Notes: generated by a model not told the origin, from the letters alone. Shown: positions 50,612 through 60,052, numbered from the stretch's first letter. The stretch: 64,000 nucleotides of DNA from Achromobacter sp. Root83 (GCF_001428845.1 NZ_LMIU01000026.1:62001-126000), one strand, 5' to 3'. Numbers and translations are program-made.

Positions 50612-50922
50612 CCCGGGACGATCAGTGGCGCTTTTGGCGATACCAAATTCCGCATGAAGCCTCGCAGCGCCCGCTCGCGAACCTCTGCTCAATCACCGCC
50701 TCCGAGGAACAACGGTCACCTGAACGTCAAAATTTCGTTGGGCCGGATGACTGTTCATGGCCGAAAGCGGGCGTCGATGACAACCAACTTCCGACCAACA
50801 CGTCCGAGGGGTGTCTCCCGCCGGCCACCCCCAGGAGGGCCGCTCTGTCGGCGGTGATGATTAAGAAGGAAGGTTGCCCCGCGTGGTCGTCGTCAAGCAC
50901 GCTGTTTCGAACGAACTGCACT
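50612..50922. other. Intergenic region between DUF1254 gene and relaxase gene
   Basis: About 310 bases between convergent genes. It contains copy 6 of the dispersed repeat (50749). No gene seen. Confidence 0.45.
50749..50775. repeat. Dispersed palindromic repeat, copy 6
   Basis: GACTGTTCATGGCCGAAAGC, then GGGCGTC; the TGGCCG core with partly matching arms. Confidence 0.5.
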
Positions 50923-53766
50923 CTATTTAGAGTGGAGTTCCATTGCGGCGGGAGCCTTGTTGGGCCTCCAGGGTCGGGCGGATTCCAATCCGATGTCCAG
51001 CGCGGCAGTCTTCTGCTCGAGCCGATCTACGACTCCGGTCAACTTGCTGGCGTCGTTCGTGTAGATCTCCGTCTGATGACGGGCGCGTGAAATTGCCACG
51101 TAATACACGTCCCGCTGCGTGGTACGGCTGAAGCTCTCCGCGTTGATGAGCGCGCGATCGCACGTTAGGCCTTGGGCGCTGTGGCTGGTCGTGGCATATG
51201 CGCGATCCAGGTGGAGGGGGCCATTTGCAACATCCAACGTGAGCCGCCGGCCCCCGGCACCGATGGTGATGGTCGTGGGGGTCACAGCTAGCACTTCAAA
51301 TCGGCCACCGTTGACCAGGTCGAGCTTGGCGTTGTTGCGAGTTACGCGCACCCAGTCGCCTGCAGACAGCTCGGCCTGGACGGGCTCGTACACGGAAAGC
51401 TTGGCAGCGCGTTCAGGATTGAACTGCGTGCGCTCCCCGGTGATGACGTGTTCCACTACCAGATCATTCGGCCTATCCGGCGCCAGGCCGATGACGCGGT
51501 ACATCTCGGCTTGGCGCAGGTTGCCCGCTTTGTAGTCTCGTTCCGGTTGCAGGATGTCGCCGGCAACGTAATACTTGGCGACCCGTCGCTCCGCCTGGGT
51601 GGTGTCGCGGCGCGTGAGCAGGTTGAAGTCGAAGCCTCGTCCGGCCAGACCGAGCGCTTGGTGCGTCGCCTCATTCAACGCATTCCGAGAATCATTAGTG
51701 CCGGTGACGATCAGCGTCTCGCGTCTGGCGTCCGAGTCGAGCGCCGCGTACTTGGTGGCGATGGCGAAATAGCGGGTGCCGTTGTCGTCAATGGTGTGGA
51801 CCGCTTTCAGCTTTCGATCCAGAATGCCTAGCGAAGCGGAGGCCTGGCCGCTCGCCGCAAGTTCCACTGCGGCCTTCAGCACCGGCGACTTTTGGCGGAT
51901 AATGTCACCCATGAGCGCGGTCTCCATGCCAGCCACCTGCAGCTGATGAAACGGCCGCCCCGCTTCAATCGCCTTGGTCTGTCCGGTGTCGCCGAGCATT
52001 ACGACACGGGCTCCGTCCGCCTCGGCCATTTTCATCAGGCGCTCCATGATGCGGGCAGGTACGACACCGGCCTCATCGATGACGAGCACTGTCTTTGCGT
52101 CCAGTTGGAAGCGGTCCTTTTGCCGTGCTTCCAGCACGGACGCCACCGTACGTGCCTCCAAGCCCAACTCTCGAAGCGCTTCGATCTGCTTGCCATACGA
52201 CGCCACCGCCTGGACACGATAGCCGGCCGCCTCAGCCGCTTCCTTGACCTGCGCCAACATGTGCGACTTGCCAGTGCCGGCCAAGCCCTGCACACCGACA
52301 AATCGATGTGCCGTGCTGAGTATCAGGCTGGCCGCCGCGAGCTGGCCAGGCTTGAGCCTTTTGCCCGCCAACGCAGTCTGCGCCACGCCTATCTGCAGGA
52401 CCGGGGCGACCGCATCTCGGCCTTCGCGCTCAATCTGCAGAATGCGCTTTTCACGCTCGCGGGCGGATTGTGTAGTGTAGCGGGCACCGGTCAAGACATA
52501 TTCACCGCGCGCGATGGCTTTGCGAATCTGCTCGTCGGCTCGCGTCTTGCTCATACCACGGCTGACCAGCGCGTCCACCATGGCAACCCGCGACATAGCA
52601 GCCCCATCGCGGTCTTTGGCGTGCCGATACTGCAGCTTACCTAGGATAAGGTGACCCTTGTCGAGGGATCGCTTGACCGCGGCTTTGAGATCAGCCAGGT
52701 CGACGCCAGTCCCCTGGGATCGCCGCAGCGCGGTCTTCAGCAGATCCTTGCCGTTCATGACGGACTCGCGCTCAGTATGGTGCTTGATCGCCCATTTCAG
52801 GCATTCGTCGGCAGTCAGGGCCCGCGCTTCGGGCGTACGCTCCACCGCTTTGTCGGCCGGAACCTTCGACGGACTGAACGAGATGCCGAGTTCTGTGGCC
52901 TGCCTTTCCCAGTCGCTTTGCAGTTCCTCGCGCGTGAGTTCCGGAGCCTTGTCTTGGCGCGTCCTGAGCGCGATGGTCTGCTTCAGTTTGGGGCTAGCAG
53001 TCAGTCGGGTTTGACCGACCGAAGCCAGTTCCGCGTCGATGTCTTGGGAGCGCTTCGAATAGGCTTCGATTTGCGCCCGGGAGACGTGAGCCAGCTCGAA
53101 GCTTTTGCCTTCGTACCGAATGGCGTGTCCGGCTCGCTCGAGCTCGGTGGCGAGTTCCGCTGAATAGACCGACTGCACCAGCGAAACCAGACGATAGATC
53201 TCGTCGTTGGATATGGCTGTCCAAGATCCATCAGCACGCTGGGTAATGTTCATGAGCAGCGCGTGGGTGTGAAGTTGGGGGTCCGAATAAGCGCCGTCTG
53301 TAGGACGCGCCGTCTCGTGGCGGAACTTGGCGATCGCAGCGTTTCCGGTCCGTTCCGTCGAGGTGACACGTTTTTCGGTGTGCCGCGCGCGCACCAACTC
53401 CTGCTCTATAAATTCCAAAGCCTTGGTGACGGCGGCATCATGTGCTGAGACGACGGAAGGATCCTTGCCGACCAGCGCTTGGATACTGACGCTTTTGGGC
53501 GGGGAGAAGGTCATGTCCACTGCAGCGCGTGCCTTCGCGTCGAGTCTCACCGACTGGGACAGGACCACATCGGATCCGAAGTCGCCACGCAACGCACGCA
53601 GAAACTCGTCCTGCTGGATGCTACCCGTGAGGCCAAGGGCCTCTGCAGCTTTCCCCTGCCACTGCGCCGCGGTGCCGTCGCGGCTGTAGTAGTCATCCTT
53701 CTGGTCTGCGTAGTAGTGCGACGCCTTGTTGGCGGCACTGCGGTGGATGGTCTTGAGCGAAATCAT
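50923..53766 (-). CDS. trwC: MobF-family conjugative relaxase-helicase (TrwC-like)
   Basis: About 947 residues from MISLKTIHRSAANKASHYYA. The N-terminal relaxase has tyrosines at SHYYADQKDDYY (catalytic Tyr pair as in TrwC Tyr18/Tyr26) and the three-His metal site FRHETARPTDGAYSDPQLHT, then H. A helicase half follows with GVQGLAGTGKSHMLAQVK (Walker A), VLVIDEAGVVP and a RecD-like C terminus (AYATTSHSAQGLTCDRALIN). It nicks oriT, pilots and unwinds the transferred strand. Same order TrwB-TrwC as R388. Confidence 0.95.
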   Translation of the reverse strand: MISLKTIHRSAANKASHYYADQKDDYYSRDGTAAQWQGKAAEALGLTGSIQQDEFLRALRGDFGSDVVLSQSVRLDAKARAAVDMTFSPPKSVSIQALVGKDPSVVSAHDAAVTKALEFIEQELVRARHTEKRVTSTERTGNAAIAKFRHETARPTDGAYSDPQLHTHALLMNITQRADGSWTAISNDEIYRLVSLVQSVYSAELATELERAGHAIRYEGKSFELAHVSRAQIEAYSKRSQDIDAELASVGQTRLTASPKLKQTIALRTRQDKAPELTREELQSDWERQATELGISFSPSKVPADKAVERTPEARALTADECLKWAIKHHTERESVMNGKDLLKTALRRSQGTGVDLADLKAAVKRSLDKGHLILGKLQYRHAKDRDGAAMSRVAMVDALVSRGMSKTRADEQIRKAIARGEYVLTGARYTTQSAREREKRILQIEREGRDAVAPVLQIGVAQTALAGKRLKPGQLAAASLILSTAHRFVGVQGLAGTGKSHMLAQVKEAAEAAGYRVQAVASYGKQIEALRELGLEARTVASVLEARQKDRFQLDAKTVLVIDEAGVVPARIMERLMKMAEADGARVVMLGDTGQTKAIEAGRPFHQLQVAGMETALMGDIIRQKSPVLKAAVELAASGQASASLGILDRKLKAVHTIDDNGTRYFAIATKYAALDSDARRETLIVTGTNDSRNALNEATHQALGLAGRGFDFNLLTRRDTTQAERRVAKYYVAGDILQPERDYKAGNLRQAEMYRVIGLAPDRPNDLVVEHVITGERTQFNPERAAKLSVYEPVQAELSAGDWVRVTRNNAKLDLVNGGRFEVLAVTPTTITIGAGGRRLTLDVANGPLHLDRAYATTSHSAQGLTCDRALINAESFSRTTQRDVYYVAISRARHQTEIYTNDASKLTGVVDRLEQKTAALDIGLESARPWRPNKAPAAMELHSK

Positions 53767-53820
53767 TGGATGTTCCATGCGAGCGGCCGCCGGCGCTGCC
53801 GGCGACCTGGTGTGATGCGC

Positions 53821-55449
53821 TTACGCTGCGAGCGTCGGATCCTCGGGTAGATCGACTTGCGACCAGGGTTGGGGCCCACCGGCGGACCCACTGGTCATGC
53901 TTTGAGCGCCGCTGCGCCTTGCTTCGACAAAGGGGGCATTGCGAATGGCGAAGGTTCTTGGCTGGAGTTCAAACTTCGAGATCGGCCGATTGCCGGCGAA
54001 GGCGACCCAGCCGGTAAGCTCAGGCAGCGTTTGCACCTGTGCGGCAGTAACGACGCGTTCGGTAGAGCGGACCATGCGTTCGCTGGTGTTGGGCGTCTTG
54101 CCGGGATTTCGGCTATCGGTGTATTCCGGCCGTGCGACCTCATGTTCGCCGAGCGACTTGGACATGACCTCTGCGGTTTCAAAATCGGTCTTGGAACCGC
54201 CCAGTACAACCAGCGAGCGGAAACTGGCCCGTAGTGTCTGGGACATCTTCTCTCCGAAGATGTCGTCCATTTGGGACACCGACTGCAGGCCGGCGAGGGC
54301 GCGGCCGCCGTTCTTGCGACCTTTCGTCAAGAAGTCCTCCAGGCTGGCCATCTTCTCCATCGAACCTAGCTCATCGATGACGAGCCACCACCGACGCGCC
54401 TGATCTTCTGGCAACGAAAGCAGAGCCGAGCAAAACACGTCAACGAAGGCGGAGATAAGCGGCTTCATCGCCTCCTTCATGTCTTCGCGCCAGGTGATGT
54501 ACAGACTGCCGGATCCGCGTTCCATCCAGTCACGGATGCTGAACTTTCCGGCAGGCATCGTGACGTGTTCCGCGAGATACTTGGATAGGACGAAGCGTGC
54601 GCTGGTCAACGCCTTGTTGGCTTCTGACGAGCCGGCAAAGAGCGATTCGGCAAGAGTGCCCGAAAGGAAGGTCCGCAGATCCTTGTCCGAGGCAATGGTG
54701 GTCCAGCGAAATAGTTCTTCGATAGACGGTGTGCCCAACTCGTTGAGCTTGCGGGCAGCCTCACGAAGCAGGAGTCGGGCATAGCCGTTCCACTCTTCCG
54801 CATTAGCGTCTTTGCCCAGTGGAACAATGGACAGCGCCAACCGTTTCCAGTCGTACTCCGCGCGCACCTCATTGAAGAAGGACCAACCCTCGGTCCTCTG
54901 ATCATATGGATTGAGCAGCACATCGCTTTCTCGGCCGAACTTGCCGTAAAGGTCGCCGTTCGGATCGACGACCACCATGCGATCGGCCCGTCTTAGCGCC
55001 GAGTAAACGAGATTGCGCAAGAGAACGGACTTACCGCTGCCGGTTGCGCCGTTCAGAAGGATATGGAGATTCTCGATGCCGGTCGGCATCGGAACGCCCG
55101 CCACGTCGATCTGCTGGCGGCCGTTCTCCGTGCAAAGCTTCTGTAGCTTCTTGAGAGGAACCGCCTCGGTACCGCGAATATGCTTCTTGTACCCGGCGCC
55201 GTCGAAGCCCTCTTTGGTCGAGTACTTCTTGAGCGTGAGCGAAAGCGCGAGCGCCAGGATGAAGGCGATGATGGGCGCGGCGATCAGGGAAGGGTAGTCC
55301 GGTGTGGAAACCACCCAGTGTGATAGCACCGACCAGGTGATGTGGGAGAAGGGCAGGTCGGATAGAACCTTGGCTGTAAGAAGCCAAGCGCAAAGCGGAA
55401 AGACCAGGAGGGCGAACTTGATGATTCGCCGGCGTATGTCGGGTGCCAT
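53821..55449 (-). CDS. trwB: Type IV coupling protein (TrwB/TraG-like)
   Basis: A 542-residue protein. Two N-terminal membrane helices (IIKFALLVFPLCAWLLTAKV; LIAAPIIAFILALALSL) are followed by the hexameric ATPase with HILLNGATGSGKSVLLRNLV (Walker A), RWWLVIDELGSMEKM (Walker B) and GRALAGLQSVSQMDDIFG. It links the relaxase-DNA complex to the VirB channel. AAGGGA precedes the ATG at 55449. It is 54 bp upstream of trwC. Confidence 0.95.
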   Translation of the reverse strand: MAPDIRRRIIKFALLVFPLCAWLLTAKVLSDLPFSHITWSVLSHWVVSTPDYPSLIAAPIIAFILALALSLTLKKYSTKEGFDGAGYKKHIRGTEAVPLKKLQKLCTENGRQQIDVAGVPMPTGIENLHILLNGATGSGKSVLLRNLVYSALRRADRMVVVDPNGDLYGKFGRESDVLLNPYDQRTEGWSFFNEVRAEYDWKRLALSIVPLGKDANAEEWNGYARLLLREAARKLNELGTPSIEELFRWTTIASDKDLRTFLSGTLAESLFAGSSEANKALTSARFVLSKYLAEHVTMPAGKFSIRDWMERGSGSLYITWREDMKEAMKPLISAFVDVFCSALLSLPEDQARRWWLVIDELGSMEKMASLEDFLTKGRKNGGRALAGLQSVSQMDDIFGEKMSQTLRASFRSLVVLGGSKTDFETAEVMSKSLGEHEVARPEYTDSRNPGKTPNTSERMVRSTERVVTAAQVQTLPELTGWVAFAGNRPISKFELQPRTFAIRNAPFVEARRSGAQSMTSGSAGGPQPWSQVDLPEDPTLAA

Positions 55450-55511
55450 GATAGTCCCTTCTGAATAGAAATTAGGCGCACGGGGCGCCATTGAGAGTGC
55501 GCCCGCAAGGG

Positions 55512-55919
55512 CTACCGATGAAGAGCGAGCGCCACAAGGGCGCCGCCGATGCCGCTGCCAATGAGTGCGCAAACCCCGCAAAGCACGCCGGCGCGCCACG
55601 CGGCAGCCGGCAACGCTCGGGTGGCGACGCGAGTCGCGACGCGGGCGTCTGAGGTCGACTTGGCCAGGGTGCGGCTGGCCTCAAGAAGCGAGCGGGCGGC
55701 CTGGCCGCCCGCATTGACCGCAGCCTCCATGCCTGCTTGGCGCACGGTGGAAGGCAGCGCTTGCATCGCCTGGGCGATTCCCTCCTGCCGTGAAGTGAGC
55801 TGCTCGATCAGGCCAACAAGTTGAGCGCTCTCCTGCAGCATGTCGCGGTACAGTAGCTCCATCCTGCTGCGGGGGATGACGGACGGAGTGCCCGGGCCTT
55901 CGGGCGGTGTGGCGGTCAC
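55512..55919 (-). CDS. stbC: StbC-like plasmid stability protein
   Basis: A 135-residue protein with GTG start behind a strong GTAGGAGGC. A helical middle (ELLYRDMLQESAQLVGLIEQ) and a C-terminal hydrophobic segment (GVLCGVCALIGSGIGGALVA) suggest a membrane anchor. Position after StbB and before TrwB matches R388 stbC, whose role is undefined. Confidence 0.65.
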   Translation of the reverse strand: MTATPPEGPGTPSVIPRSRMELLYRDMLQESAQLVGLIEQLTSRQEGIAQAMQALPSTVRQAGMEAAVNAGGQAARSLLEASRTLAKSTSDARVATRVATRALPAAAWRAGVLCGVCALIGSGIGGALVALALHR

Positions 55920-55927
55920 GGTGCCTC

Positions 55928-56635
55928 CTACAGGAAGAGCGCGCCGAACGCCCTGTCCAACTGCCGGTCGACTGGACGCGCCAGCGACTGTAGGGCGTGC
56001 ATGTCGCTGAGATGGCTGACGAGCCTCTCGTCGTCGCGGTCAGCCTGGCGCAGCTCCTGGCGGTAGTCTCGCGGGTCGGCGAGGATCTCCTTGATCGTGG
56101 TGCGCTTGTTGGCCAGTAGATCGAACACCTCGTTTTCGAAGATCGCCGCTTCAGGATTGGCGCGGCAATCGCCGGCCCTTCTTGCGTAGCCAAAGATGGC
56201 AGCGAACTCCTCTCGCACGTCGGAATCGACGCGATTGAAGAGCACGCGCACGCGGTCTGCCGGTACGCCCATCTCGGAGAGAGCCTGGATCGTCTTGATC
56301 GTCTCGCGTTGCGCTTTGCCCGAAGCGACCACGGGCAGGACGTAGTAGTCGATCTCGAGATGCGCCTGGTCATACTTCACCAACTCGGCCAGAAAGTCCT
56401 CGATGTTGGAGGCGCCGACGTCGACGATGGCAGCTTCTGCCATCAGCAGCTTGCGAAAGAGGCGGCCAAATTGCCCGCCCCGCATCTGTTCGACATCCAG
56501 CCCCAGATCGGCTGCGCTCTCGTTGGTCGACTCAACGGCGATGATTTCGGCATCCGGAATACGGGGTGCCAGCAGGTGACTGGTCGTGACGGTTTTTCCA
56601 ACGGAGCCGGAGTAGTTGACGGTTGCGATTTTCAT
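55928..56635 (-). CDS. stbB: StbB-like ParA-superfamily ATPase
   Basis: A 235-residue protein starting MKIATVNYSGSVGKTVTTSH. The Walker A is present as SGSVGKT; AEAAIVDVGASNIEDFL is the Walker B region with Gly replacing the usual Pro context, and VRVLFNRVDSD is the nucleotide-pocket strand. In R388, StbB favours conjugation and balances StbA-driven vegetative stability. It lies 10 bp downstream of stbA. Confidence 0.82.
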   Translation of the reverse strand: MKIATVNYSGSVGKTVTTSHLLAPRIPDAEIIAVESTNESAADLGLDVEQMRGGQFGRLFRKLLMAEAAIVDVGASNIEDFLAELVKYDQAHLEIDYYVLPVVASGKAQRETIKTIQALSEMGVPADRVRVLFNRVDSDVREEFAAIFGYARRAGDCRANPEAAIFENEVFDLLANKRTTIKEILADPRDYRQELRQADRDDERLVSHLSDMHALQSLARPVDRQLDRAFGALFL

Positions 56636-56645
56636 GCGAGGTTCC

Positions 56646-57074
56646 CTATTTTTTTCGGCCAATTTTGGCCAGTTCATCGAGGTCGATGGGATCTGATGTC
56701 TTGCGCAGCCGAACCAGGTCGGCTTTGCTTTGAATGCCGCCAGGAGCGCGGGTGTCCGGGATGCGCGATGGACAAGCCAGACTTGCCTCGGCGCTGGGCA
56801 CGGAATGGCATTCGGGCACGTTCTCGTCAATCCCCACGGCGCCGGACCGCCTTCGCCATCGGTAGAGGGCTTTCCGAAGCGACAGAAGAGTCACGGGCAA
56901 ATCTGCGTTGATCAGGGATTCAACGATCTTGGCGTGGGGGACTCCCTGCCTGACGAGTCGGTCAATCAACGGAAGTAGTGCGCGAAACCGCGCGCGCTGA
57001 TCGGTGGCATTCAGCGCGTTTAGCTGCTGAACGATCTCGGCTTTGTTGGCCGGTGGGGCGTGATTCTGTTGCAT
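56646..57074 (-). CDS. stbA: StbA-like DNA-binding protein
   Basis: A 142-residue protein, the same length as R388 StbA. The N-terminal part (NKAEIVQQLNALNATDQRAR, then LIDRLVRQGVPHAKIVESLI and LRKALYRWRRR) forms the helix-turn-helix that in R388 binds 9-bp direct repeats at 11-bp spacing. The long upstream extension in the same frame is discarded. The array at 39927 (ten repeats, 11-bp spacing) is a candidate target for this protein. Confidence 0.75.
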   Translation of the reverse strand: MQQNHAPPANKAEIVQQLNALNATDQRARFRALLPLIDRLVRQGVPHAKIVESLINADLPVTLLSLRKALYRWRRRSGAVGIDENVPECHSVPSAEASLACPSRIPDTRAPGGIQSKADLVRLRKTSDPIDLDELAKIGRKK

Positions 57075-57117
57075 GGAGGGACGTTCCCCAGGTTCGGTAA
57101 GTTGCGCGGATGCTGGG

Positions 57118-57993
57118 TTAGCGCTCGAGGGCGTCCAATTTCTCAGCGCCCGCCTTTTGCAAAGCGGTCGCTTCGATCGCAAGGATGTCGACCTGACGCA
57201 ATAGGCCGACGTTTCCGCACGGGTAGCTGATTTCGACTTCCTTGCCCACGTATTGCTGGGGGTCGGAAATGGCCAGCGTGCCGATCCTGTGTTCAACTGC
57301 GATCTCATCACCAACAATCTGACACGCGATATCGCCATGGATCGAGACGATCTGTCCGCGATAGGTCGCGCCAATCTCCGCGGGCTGTACGGGAAGCGAG
57401 CCGTCCCAAAGGTCATCTGCGATGTCGAGCTTCAGATCCGCGGCCACGCCGTAATCCCGCAGGAGTTGCGCGGCTCGGTCGGCGGACATGACGGAATAGG
57501 ACCACCCCTCGGCGTCGCGAGCATCGTCGACCACGTACTGCTTGACGAGCACCTCGCCCAACTGGTCGATCGCTAGCACGCTGATGCTGGATCGATAAGC
57601 CGGGTCATGTGGGCGCGGGTGCCACACCTCGGCGCGGGCCTGCACAGGCACGCTGTCCTGCAGCGCGGCGTGCCTCTCGAGATGCGGATAGTCGTAGAAG
57701 CGTTCCGCGTCGATGTCGCGGACGGATCTTCCGTCCCAGCGCTCGATTCTCTCCGCCGCGTCGCGTTCCAGTTCGTCTCGATGCGGATCGGCCGACACGT
57801 CGCGGGACTCGGTGGCCGGCCCGAGCGGGGGGGCATGGACGAATCGCTCGCCCGTGCTGAGAATCGAGATCTCGACCGGCTTGCGGTCGGCGTTGGCGGA
57901 CAGGGCGCGCGGGTCGTTTGAAACGGCCGCGCGGTCGGGCAGGGCCGGGCGGAACAGCGCTTGGAAGTTGGATTTCCAATCGGAGATTTTCAT
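57118..57993 (-). CDS. KfrB-domain protein
   Basis: A 291-residue protein from MKISDWKSNFQALFRPALPD. The middle (SISVLAIDQLGEVLVKQYVV) is of unknown type. The C-terminal 85 residues (GATYRGQIVSIHGDIACQIV, then YPCGNVGLLRQVDI) form a KfrB-like domain, also fused to the Fic toxin at 16316. KfrB belongs to the kfrABC region of IncP plasmids and affects stable inheritance. It is 43 bp upstream of stbA, probably in one operon. Confidence 0.75.
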   Translation of the reverse strand: MKISDWKSNFQALFRPALPDRAAVSNDPRALSANADRKPVEISILSTGERFVHAPPLGPATESRDVSADPHRDELERDAAERIERWDGRSVRDIDAERFYDYPHLERHAALQDSVPVQARAEVWHPRPHDPAYRSSISVLAIDQLGEVLVKQYVVDDARDAEGWSYSVMSADRAAQLLRDYGVAADLKLDIADDLWDGSLPVQPAEIGATYRGQIVSIHGDIACQIVGDEIAVEHRIGTLAISDPQQYVGKEVEISYPCGNVGLLRQVDILAIEATALQKAGAEKLDALER

Positions 57994-58554
57994 GCGATGT
58001 CCTTGGGTGGGTGATGGTGCGAAACGGTTCAGGCCGTGCACTGTCGCGGGGTTAAGTTGGCGCGGGCGGTGGCGTCCCTCCTGCTGGAGAACCTTCGGTT
58101 GAAGGAGGGGGAGCCGCGCCCGTGAGCGGGCGTGGGGGAACCGTTTCGGTTCCCCGGGGGGTCGGAAGCGCGGACGCCGTCAGGCGGCCGGCCAGGGGGG
58201 CAGTAGCCCCCGCGCTTTTGGGGCCTGCCGATCCCCACCCGGCGGGAGGTCCGCCGGAAAGGGGCGGACCTTTTTTGGGACACCAGACACCGGCGCGGCC
58301 ACGGAGGTCAGCAGCGGTGGCGCGGAATTGGAGGCGTTCGGCAGACAGGTCGTGGCGCTAAGGGCGGGGCGAGGCCAGCGGCCCGCCACGCCCCGGGGGG
58401 ATGCCTTTCCCCCGCCTGGCGGCGCATTGCGCCGGCGGGGAGGGGGACTGAAGCTATGGGTTCAGGCCGGCGCCGCAGGCGTCGGGGCGGAGGGAGCGTA
58501 GCGACCGGAGGGTAGGCGGATCGGCGTTCGCGATGAGCCAGCGCCTCGCGCGCG
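57994..58554. other. GC-rich gene-free region upstream of the stb operon
   Basis: About 560 bases without a gene. It contains GGGCGGACCTTTTTT-type stems near 58250-58275 (AAAGGGGCGGACC) and is very GC-rich up to 58555. The stb operon promoter and possibly oriT should lie in this region or the next one, since in R388 oriT adjoins stbA; no nic sequence could be assigned. Confidence 0.4.
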
Positions 58555-58728
58555 ACTCTCTCTAAAACCTATAAAACCTATATATACCTATTGAGTACCG
58601 TTTTCGGTACTGGCAAAAATCCGTTTTCGGTACCGGTGAAAAGATAAATTGGGACGGGCAAAAACACTTTTCGGGCTAGGCCCAAATTTGGGACTGGTCC
58701 CAATATGGGGCCACGCTGTGGACAACTG
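58555..58728. other. AT-rich repeat region, candidate replication origin
   Basis: An abrupt AT-rich stretch has ACCTAT at 58567, 58576 and 58586. GTACCG-TTTT-CGGTAC (58595-58610) is a perfect hairpin. CCGTTTTCGGTAC occurs at 58598 and 58621 (23 bp apart) with a weaker CACTTTTCGG at 58665 (44 bp on). Stacked palindromes CCCAAATTTGGG and GGGACTGGTCCC follow, then TGTGGACAA, a near-consensus DnaA box. It lies at the 3' end of the replication-type gene at 58729. Confidence 0.6.
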
Positions 58729-59718
58729 TTAATGGGATGGCACAAGCCCAGCGGCCTGGAACACGCGTGCCTTGAAATGCGGCGGCGGTTCGTTCGGGGC
58801 CTGTTCCACGCCCAGCTTCTTGCCCATGGATACGATGCCGGTCCAGCTGTTCTGCCACGCCGCGCCGGCGGCTTCGCCGGACACGCGCTCTCGGAAAACC
58901 CAAAGCCGCCACGACTCGAACCAATCGGGCGACGTTCCCAGCTCGCCGGGCCTGGATCTCATGTAGGCGCTGAATGTGGCGGCCATAGCGTCGACTTTCT
59001 CGTGCGTCCATAGCGGCCGCTGTTCCTGCGTCCAGCTTCGCCATCGCTCCGGCAGTGTCCAGGTCAACGGGAGCCTGGTGGCGCCGGCGCCAGCAGCGCG
59101 CGCTTCGGGCTGGCGCCTTCGGCCCTTCTTCCGGCCGCCCTTCGCCGCCTTGCCGGTGGCTGCCTGTGTCGCGGGAGCGGAGTTCCGAGAACCGTCATGG
59201 GTGGGGCTGGAGTCGCCTGCCGAGGTCATGCCGCCCGCTTTGGGCCCCCCCTCAGACATCCCGTCAATACCGGCTCCATCCTGATCGCCCGGCTGCCGTT
59301 GGTCCAACCGTGGCGGGTTGTCGACTGCCGGCGCGGCCGCGGGGGCATCGTCTCCTCCGTCCTGCAGAGCCAAATCTTGCTGCGCTGCCTGAGCCTCGCC
59401 GCCGGCGACAGCACCGGTGGCCGCTAGATCGATCAGCGGGACCGCATTCGGGCACAAGCGATAAATGATGCTGCTACGGTTGTCGCCTGCACGACGCCCG
59501 GTGTCTTGTATCGCGCCCAGCTCGCGAAGCCGGCCAAGCGCCTCGATCACCGTCTTGCGATTCAGATGCGTGACCTTGGCCAGGTAGTCGATCGACGCGA
59601 AAACGGTCCAATGCTCGGCATCGTACCGGACGAGCTGCGCCAGGTTCAGCAACACGAGCTTGGATGAGGATTTCTGGACGTCGGCCATTCTGGCCCATTT
59701 GGATGCTTCGACGCTCAT
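58729..59718 (-). CDS. Replication initiator/helicase-loader type protein
   Basis: A 329-residue protein. The N terminus (SSSKLVLLNLAQLVRYDAEH, FASIDYLAKVTHLNRKTVIE, then ALGRLRELGAI) is a winged helix-turn-helix as in phage O-like and plasmid Rep proteins. A low-complexity linker covers residues about 95-215. The C terminus (LPERWRSWTQEQRPLWTHEK, then SPDWFESWRLWVFRERV) matches the DnaT-like pattern WxxWxxxxRP...DWxxxWRxWV, used for loading replicative helicase. With the adjacent AT-rich repeats it forms a plausible replicon, so the element may replicate after excision. Confidence 0.7.
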   Translation of the reverse strand: MSVEASKWARMADVQKSSSKLVLLNLAQLVRYDAEHWTVFASIDYLAKVTHLNRKTVIEALGRLRELGAIQDTGRRAGDNRSSIIYRLCPNAVPLIDLAATGAVAGGEAQAAQQDLALQDGGDDAPAAAPAVDNPPRLDQRQPGDQDGAGIDGMSEGGPKAGGMTSAGDSSPTHDGSRNSAPATQAATGKAAKGGRKKGRRRQPEARAAGAGATRLPLTWTLPERWRSWTQEQRPLWTHEKVDAMAATFSAYMRSRPGELGTSPDWFESWRLWVFRERVSGEAAGAAWQNSWTGIVSMGKKLGVEQAPNEPPPHFKARVFQAAGLVPSH

Positions 59719-59782
59719 GTTCGTCCCTTGCGTTGCTTCGAGGTTTTGCCGGGTAATGGATGTTGCGGGTACAGCTTGCCGA

Positions 59783-60052
59783 TCACGAGTCAGCCTCCAG
59801 TGATTCAGCGATGGAACGGCGTGCGCGCAGGGGCAGGCCGTGTGCTTCGTAGAATTCGCGGCGGGCTATGAGCCACGCTTTGTAGGGCCAGGCACGGCGC
59901 TCACCCCAGGGGTAGGCGTCCTTGATGGCTTGGTGGGTTTGTTCGTCAGTGAGGCCTTCGGCGCGGCAGCGTTCGAAGATGCTTTGCATGATCTTGTAGG
60001 CCGTGCGCGTGCGTGCTTCCTGCGCGCCGCGTTGGCGGTTCGCTCGGGTCAT
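59783..60052 (-). CDS. Conserved small plasmid protein, unknown function
   Basis: An 89-residue protein. AEGLTDEQTHQAIKDAYPWG, then ERRAWPYKAWLIARREF follows a pattern common on proteobacterial plasmids (I..AYPFGER..WPYKIWL). The function is unknown. It is 64 bp upstream of the replication-type gene. Confidence 0.65.
   Translation of the reverse strand: MTRANRQRGAQEARTRTAYKIMQSIFERCRAEGLTDEQTHQAIKDAYPWGERRAWPYKAWLIARREFYEAHGLPLRARRSIAESLEADS

Noticed and set aside
57019-57031. TTTAGCTGCTGAA as a sixth KorB operator
   Set aside because: One arm base is wrong and it lies inside the stbA coding sequence; TTTAGCCGGCAAA at 11782 was left out for the same reason.
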